Of a stretch of 64,000 bases of DNA, positions 60,554-64,000 are shown piece by piece. Every line of letters starts with the position of its first letter. Within the stretch, counting starts at the first letter, position 1. Source of the DNA: DATAYA01 sp963754235 (GTDB taxonomy: Bacteria > Pseudomonadota > Alphaproteobacteria > Acetobacterales > Acetobacteraceae); the NCBI GenBank assembly GCA_963754235.1, contig CAVWFK010000006.1:1-64000 (forward strand). Direction: 5' to 3'. The notes beneath the pieces are model-generated. The model had not been told where the DNA came from and made no database searches. It saw only the letters and a list, made by a program, of their open reading frames with translations. Made by a program: the position numbers and the translations under genes.

Positions 60554-62495
60554 ATGCCGAGCGAAACCGCCTCCCCCTCCGCCGCCGCCGAGGCGCTGGA
60601 CCGCGCCGTCGCGCGCGGCCGCGACGCCCTGCTGCGCCACCAGCGGCCAGGACGGGCATTGGCTGTTCGAGCTGGAGGCCGACGCCACCATCCCGGCCGA
60701 ATACGTGCTGCTCGAACACTATCTCGACCGCATCGACCCGGCGCTGGAGGCGAGGATCGGCGTCTATCTGCGCGGCGATCCAGGGCGCGCATGGCGGCTG
60801 GCCGCTGTTCTACGACGGCGCCTTCGACCTCTCGGCGAGCGTGAAGGCCTATTACGCGCTGAAAGCGATCGGCGACGATCCCGACGCGCCCCACATGGCG
60901 CGCGCCCGCGCGGCGATCCTGGCCGCCGGCGGGGCGGAGCGCACCAACGTCTTCACCCGCTGCCAGTTGGCGCTGTTCGGACAGGTGCCGTGGCGCGCGG
61001 TGCCGGTGATGCCGGTCGAGATCATGCACCTGCCGCGCTGGTTCTTCTTCCACCTCTCCAAGGTGTCGTACTGGTCGCGCACCGTGATCGTGCCGCTGCT
61101 GGTGCTGATGGCGCTGCGCCCGCGCGCCCGCAACCCGCGCGGCGTCGGCGTCGCCGAGCTGTTCCGCACGCCGCCCGAGCGGGTGCGCGACTGGATCAGG
61201 GGGCCGTACCGCTCGCCGTGGGGGCGCGTCTTCAAGGCGCTCGATTCCGTGCTGCGCCGCGTCGAGCCGGCCTTCCCGCGCGCCGCGCGGCAGAGTGCCA
61301 TCCGCCGCGCCGTCGCCTTCGTCATCGAGCGGCTGAACGGCGAGGACGGGTTGGGCGGCATCTACCCGGCGATCGCCAATTCGGTGATGATGTTCGACGC
61401 ACTCGGCACGCCCGCCGACGATCCCCACGCCGCGATTGCCTGGCGTGCGGTGCGAAAAACTGCTGGTCGTGCAGGACGATCGTGCCTATTGCCAGCCCTG
61501 CCTCTCGCCGATCTGGGACACGGCGCTGGCCGGCCACGCGATCGCCGAGGCGGAGGGCGGCGCGTCGGCGGAACTCGACGCCGCCTGCCGCTGGCTGCGC
61601 GCGCGGCAGATCACGACGGTTCGCGGCGACTGGATCGCGACCCGGCCCGATGCGCCGCCCGGCGGCTGGGCGTTTCAGTACGCCAACGATCACTACCCGG
61701 ACGTGGACGACACGGCCGTCGTGGGGATGCTGCTGCATCGCAACGGCGATCCGGCCGCATGCCGAGGCGATCGCGCGCGCGCGCGACTGGACGCTCGGGA
61801 TGCAGAGCCGCGACGGCGGCTGGGGCGCGTTCGACGCCGACAACACGCATTTCTTCCTCAACCACATCCCGTTCGCCGATCACGGCGCGCTGCTCGATCC
61901 GCCGACCGCCGACGTCACCGCGCGCTGCGTCTCCTTCCTCGCCCAGATCGGCGATGGCCGCCGACGCGCCGCCGATCGCGCGCGCGATCGCCTTTCTGCG
62001 TCGCGAGCAGGAGCGCGACGGAAGCTGGTACGGCCGCTGGGGGACGAATTACATCTACGGCACCTGGTCGGTGCTGTGCGCGCTGAACGCCGCCGGTTTT
62101 GCGCATGACGATCCGATGATGCGGCGCGCGGTTGCCTGGCTGCTCGACCGGCAGCGGCCGGAGGGCGGCTGGGGCGAGGATTGCGCGAGCTACGGCGCGC
62201 GCCCCGCACGGCGAATACAGCGAGAGCACGCCGTCGCAGACCGCCTGGGCGCGTGCTCGGCCTGATGGCGGCGGGAGAGGCCGCGCATCCGGCGGTCGCG
62301 CGCGGCATCGCCTGGCTTGAAGAGCGCCAGCGCGCAGGACGGCGAGTGGGACGAGCGTCCCTACACGGCGGTCGGTTTCCCGCGCGTCTTCTACCTGCGC
62401 TACCACGGCTATCGGCTGTTCTTCCCGCTGTTGGCGCTGGCGCGCTACCGGGCGCTCGGCGCGGCAATTCGGCGCGGGTCGCGTTCGGGTTTTAG
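60554..62495 (+). CDS. shc: squalene-hopene cyclase, multiply frameshifted in this sequence
   Basis: The class II triterpene cyclase forming hopene, about 645 residues once corrected. Segments: GQDGHWLFELEADATIPAEY, HGGWPLFYDGAFDLSASVKA, YWSRTVIVPLLVLMALRPRA, the catalytic HYPDVDDTAVVGM (DxDDTA), QSRDGGWGAFDADNTHFFLN (QW motif), GTNYIYGTWSVLCALNAAGF and a QDGEWDERPYTAVGFPRVFY end. Eight single extra G/C bases, near 60640, 60792, 61453, 61761, 61954, 62206, 62254 and 62330, break the frame; removing them restores a full-length protein. ATG 60554 directly follows the hpnE stop. Confidence 0.85.
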
Positions 62496-62524
62496 TTCGC
62501 CACCGGCCTCGCCGACCCGCTGGT

Positions 62525-62625
62525 GATGAACAGCGGCCTGAGCCGCGAGTGTGCTGCGCGCCTGCTGTCCCCTGCGGGCCGCGAAGCCACGGGCGCAAGG
62601 GAACTGGCCGGTACAGGCCGCCAAG
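62525..62625. repeat. about 100-bp dispersed repeat, copy 2 (inverted relative to 4973-5075)
   Basis: The reverse complement shares CCGGCCAGTTCCC, GCAGGCGCGCAGCAC and GGCCGCTGTT with the copy near 5 kb. The remaining part of the 62496-63022 gap has a short AT-rich patch (62640-62680) and no gene I recognise. Confidence 0.55.
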
Positions 62626-63022
62626 GCGGCCGTGAACTGGGTTATTAAAATTGACATACAGCAATGAAGGTGTTATAAGCACGGCTGTGCCGGCGATGCA
62701 GCGCTGACGCGAGTTTCGGATGCCGAACACTGATCATGATCACCGCGGAGGCCGAGATGACAGAGGCGGGAAGGTGCGACTGGCGAGCGAGCCGGCAGCG
62801 GGAATAAGCCTGTCTGGCGCGAAAATCTCTTTCTCAGTGCGGCGAGCCTGATCCAGCCCTGTTCCAGGGGCCTCGTCTGCCTGTTCTTGGACCTCAGAGA
62901 TCCTGAGCACGCCCGGTTCTTCGGCCTCAGCTTCGCACCGCCGGCGCGCTCGCCCCTCCCCTCCCTTGCCCTGCCGCACCCGCCGGTGCTTGATGACCCG
63001 ACCCAGCGAAGGACCGAGAGCG

Positions 63023-63860
63023 ATGCGCGTGAGCGTGGTGCAGATGAGCCCCGGGCACATCAAGGCGGACAACATCGCCCAGGCGCGCGGCCTGATCGAA
63101 GGCGCCGTCGGCCAGGACCGGCCCGACATCATCAGCCTGCCCGAGGTCTGGACCTGCCTCGGCGGCGACCACGCCGCCAAGCTCGCCGCGGCCGAGGCGC
63201 TGCCGCCGCCGGGATCGAACGAGCCGGGCGGCGCCGCCTACGAGTTCCTGCGCTCGGTCGCGCGCGAGAAGCGCATCCACGTCCACGGCGGCTCGATCGC
63301 CGAGCGCGCGGGCGAGCGGCTGTTCAACACCACCGTCGTGTTCGACCCGCAGGGCAGCGAGATCGCGCGCTACCGGAAGATCCACCTGTTCGACATCACC
63401 GCCCCCGACGGCACCGGCTATCGCGAGAGCGCCAGCTTCGGCGTCGGGCGATGCCGTCGTCACCTACGAGGCGAACGGCACCAAGGTGGGCTGCGCGATC
63501 TGCTACGACCTGCGCTTCCCCGAGCTGTTCCTGGCGCTCCGCCGCGCCGGCGCCGAGCTGATCTTCCTGCCCGCCGCGTTCACCCTGCAGACCGGCAAGG
63601 ACCATTGGGAGGCGCTGCTGCGCGCCCGCGCGATCGAGACGCAGTGCTGGTTCGCCGCCCCCGCCGCCTGGGGCCGGCACCTCGACGGCGGCGGCGAGCC
63701 GCGCTTCACCTACGGCCACTCGCTGGTGTGCGATCCGTGGGGGCACGTGGTGGCAAAAGTCTCCGACGGGATCGGCTGGGCGACCGCACGCATCGACCCG
63801 GCGGTGACCGCACGGGTGCGGCGCGACATGCCGGTGCTGGAGCACCGGCGGCTCGTCTGA
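63023..63860 (+). CDS. carbon-nitrogen hydrolase (nitrilase superfamily, Nit1-like), frameshifted in this sequence
   Basis: About 278 residues with the nitrilase triad: Glu in DIISLPEVWTCLGG, Lys in EIARYRKIHLFDI and Cys in VGCAICYDLRFPELF. FGHSLV-type FTYGHSLVCDPWGHVVAKVS follows. The sequence resembles omega-amidase or deaminated-glutathione amidase (Nit1/YafV) branches. One extra G near 63446 separates ESASFGVG from DAVVTYEANGTKVG. ATG 63023 has GAAGGA upstream. It lies just before a probable NAD kinase. Confidence 0.87.
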
Positions 63861-64000
63861 TGCCCCGTGGCTCCAGGCCCCGGAGCGGATCGCCTTCTTC
63901 GGGGCCCCGACCCAGCTCGCGACCGAGGCGCGCGCCCGGCTGATCGGCCGCTACGGCGACGCGCCGCTGGACGCGGCGCAGGCGGTGGTGGCGCTGGGCG
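63861..64000 (+). CDS. nadK: probable NAD kinase, N-terminal part only
   Basis: The last 130 bases encode PERIAFFGAPTQLATEARAR, LIGRYGDAPLDAAQAVVALG. The pattern IAFF ... RYGDAP ... VVALG matches the start of the NAD kinase family just before its GGDG motif, which would follow beyond the window. No clear start codon is in frame; the ATG at 63860-63862 is in another frame, so a one-base error is possible here as well. The gene is cut by the window end. Confidence 0.6.

Noticed and set aside
60554..62495. Programmed +1 frameshifting in shc
   Set aside because: Eight shifts at unrelated contexts, none with a slippery codon or stop pattern shared between sites, cannot be a plausible recoding scheme in bacteria. 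Extra bases in the sequence explain them better.

Overview
The window is GC-rich DNA (I estimate well above 65% G+C by eye) from an alphaproteobacterium, most likely an Acetobacterales/Rhodospirillales member. This rests on the hopanoid operon hpnABCDE-shc with a divergent hpnL, the thrS-infC, dapF-mtaB-ftsY and rsmI/lpoA arrangements, a UdgX-type uracil-DNA glycosylase, and palindromic repeats of a kind common in this group. Species cannot be fixed from the sequence alone.

Layout. 0-4.2 kb: a truncated tRNA-Arg, a lipase-like hydrolase, a small zinc-finger protein and polA. 4.2-7.3 kb: a scrapyard of remnants (IS4 and IS5 transposase pieces, the tail of a TRAP permease, a FadR regulator without its start) around one intact orphan substrate-binding protein. 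7.4-14.4 kb: infC (apparently started by AUA), thrS, an acyltransferase/glycosyltransferase ORF carrying an in-frame palindromic insertion, rsmI and divergent lpoA. 14.8-16.4 kb: a sulfatase. 16.6-28 kb: one minus-strand operon for an unidentified polyol or sugar: SorC regulator with a likely operator, binding protein, two permeases, two different ATPases, FGGY kinase, 2-hydroxyacid dehydrogenase, class II aldolase and a GlpD-like flavoprotein. 28-33.8 kb: an enolase-superfamily dehydratase divergent from a complete LIV-type ABC transporter. 33.9-39.4 kb: a CHRD protein, a copper cluster (DUF2946-like, CopC, CopD, SCO, PCu(A)C), a ferritin-like protein and a second SCO lipoprotein. 39.5-46.6 kb: a second LIV-type transporter split by an IS1182 element, ending in a MarR regulator. 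46.6-47.2 kb: a ParDE pair whose toxin lacks a start codon. 47.3-50.2 kb: dapF, mtaB, ftsY. 50.3-51.8 kb: an intact IS4-family element inside a palindromic repeat with a perfect 10-bp target duplication. 51.8-52.5 kb: udgX and tRNA-Gly. 52.6-62.5 kb: hopanoid genes interrupted by a decayed IS110 element. 63-64 kb: a nitrilase-family hydrolase and the start of a probable NAD kinase.

Two themes run through the window. First, dispersed palindromic elements of several families sit between genes and in some cases inside reading frames, where they add peptide without a stop. Second, at least 23 otherwise well-conserved reading frames or frame segments are broken by single-base changes, nearly all of them one extra base, with a sharp concentration after about 54 kb. 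Removing those bases restores normal proteins, so I read most of them as consensus errors rather than gene decay; the true remnants (IS4, IS5, DctM, FadR, IS110) look different because they are truncated or carry substitutions. I saw no CRISPR array, no phage module and no recognisable defence island.
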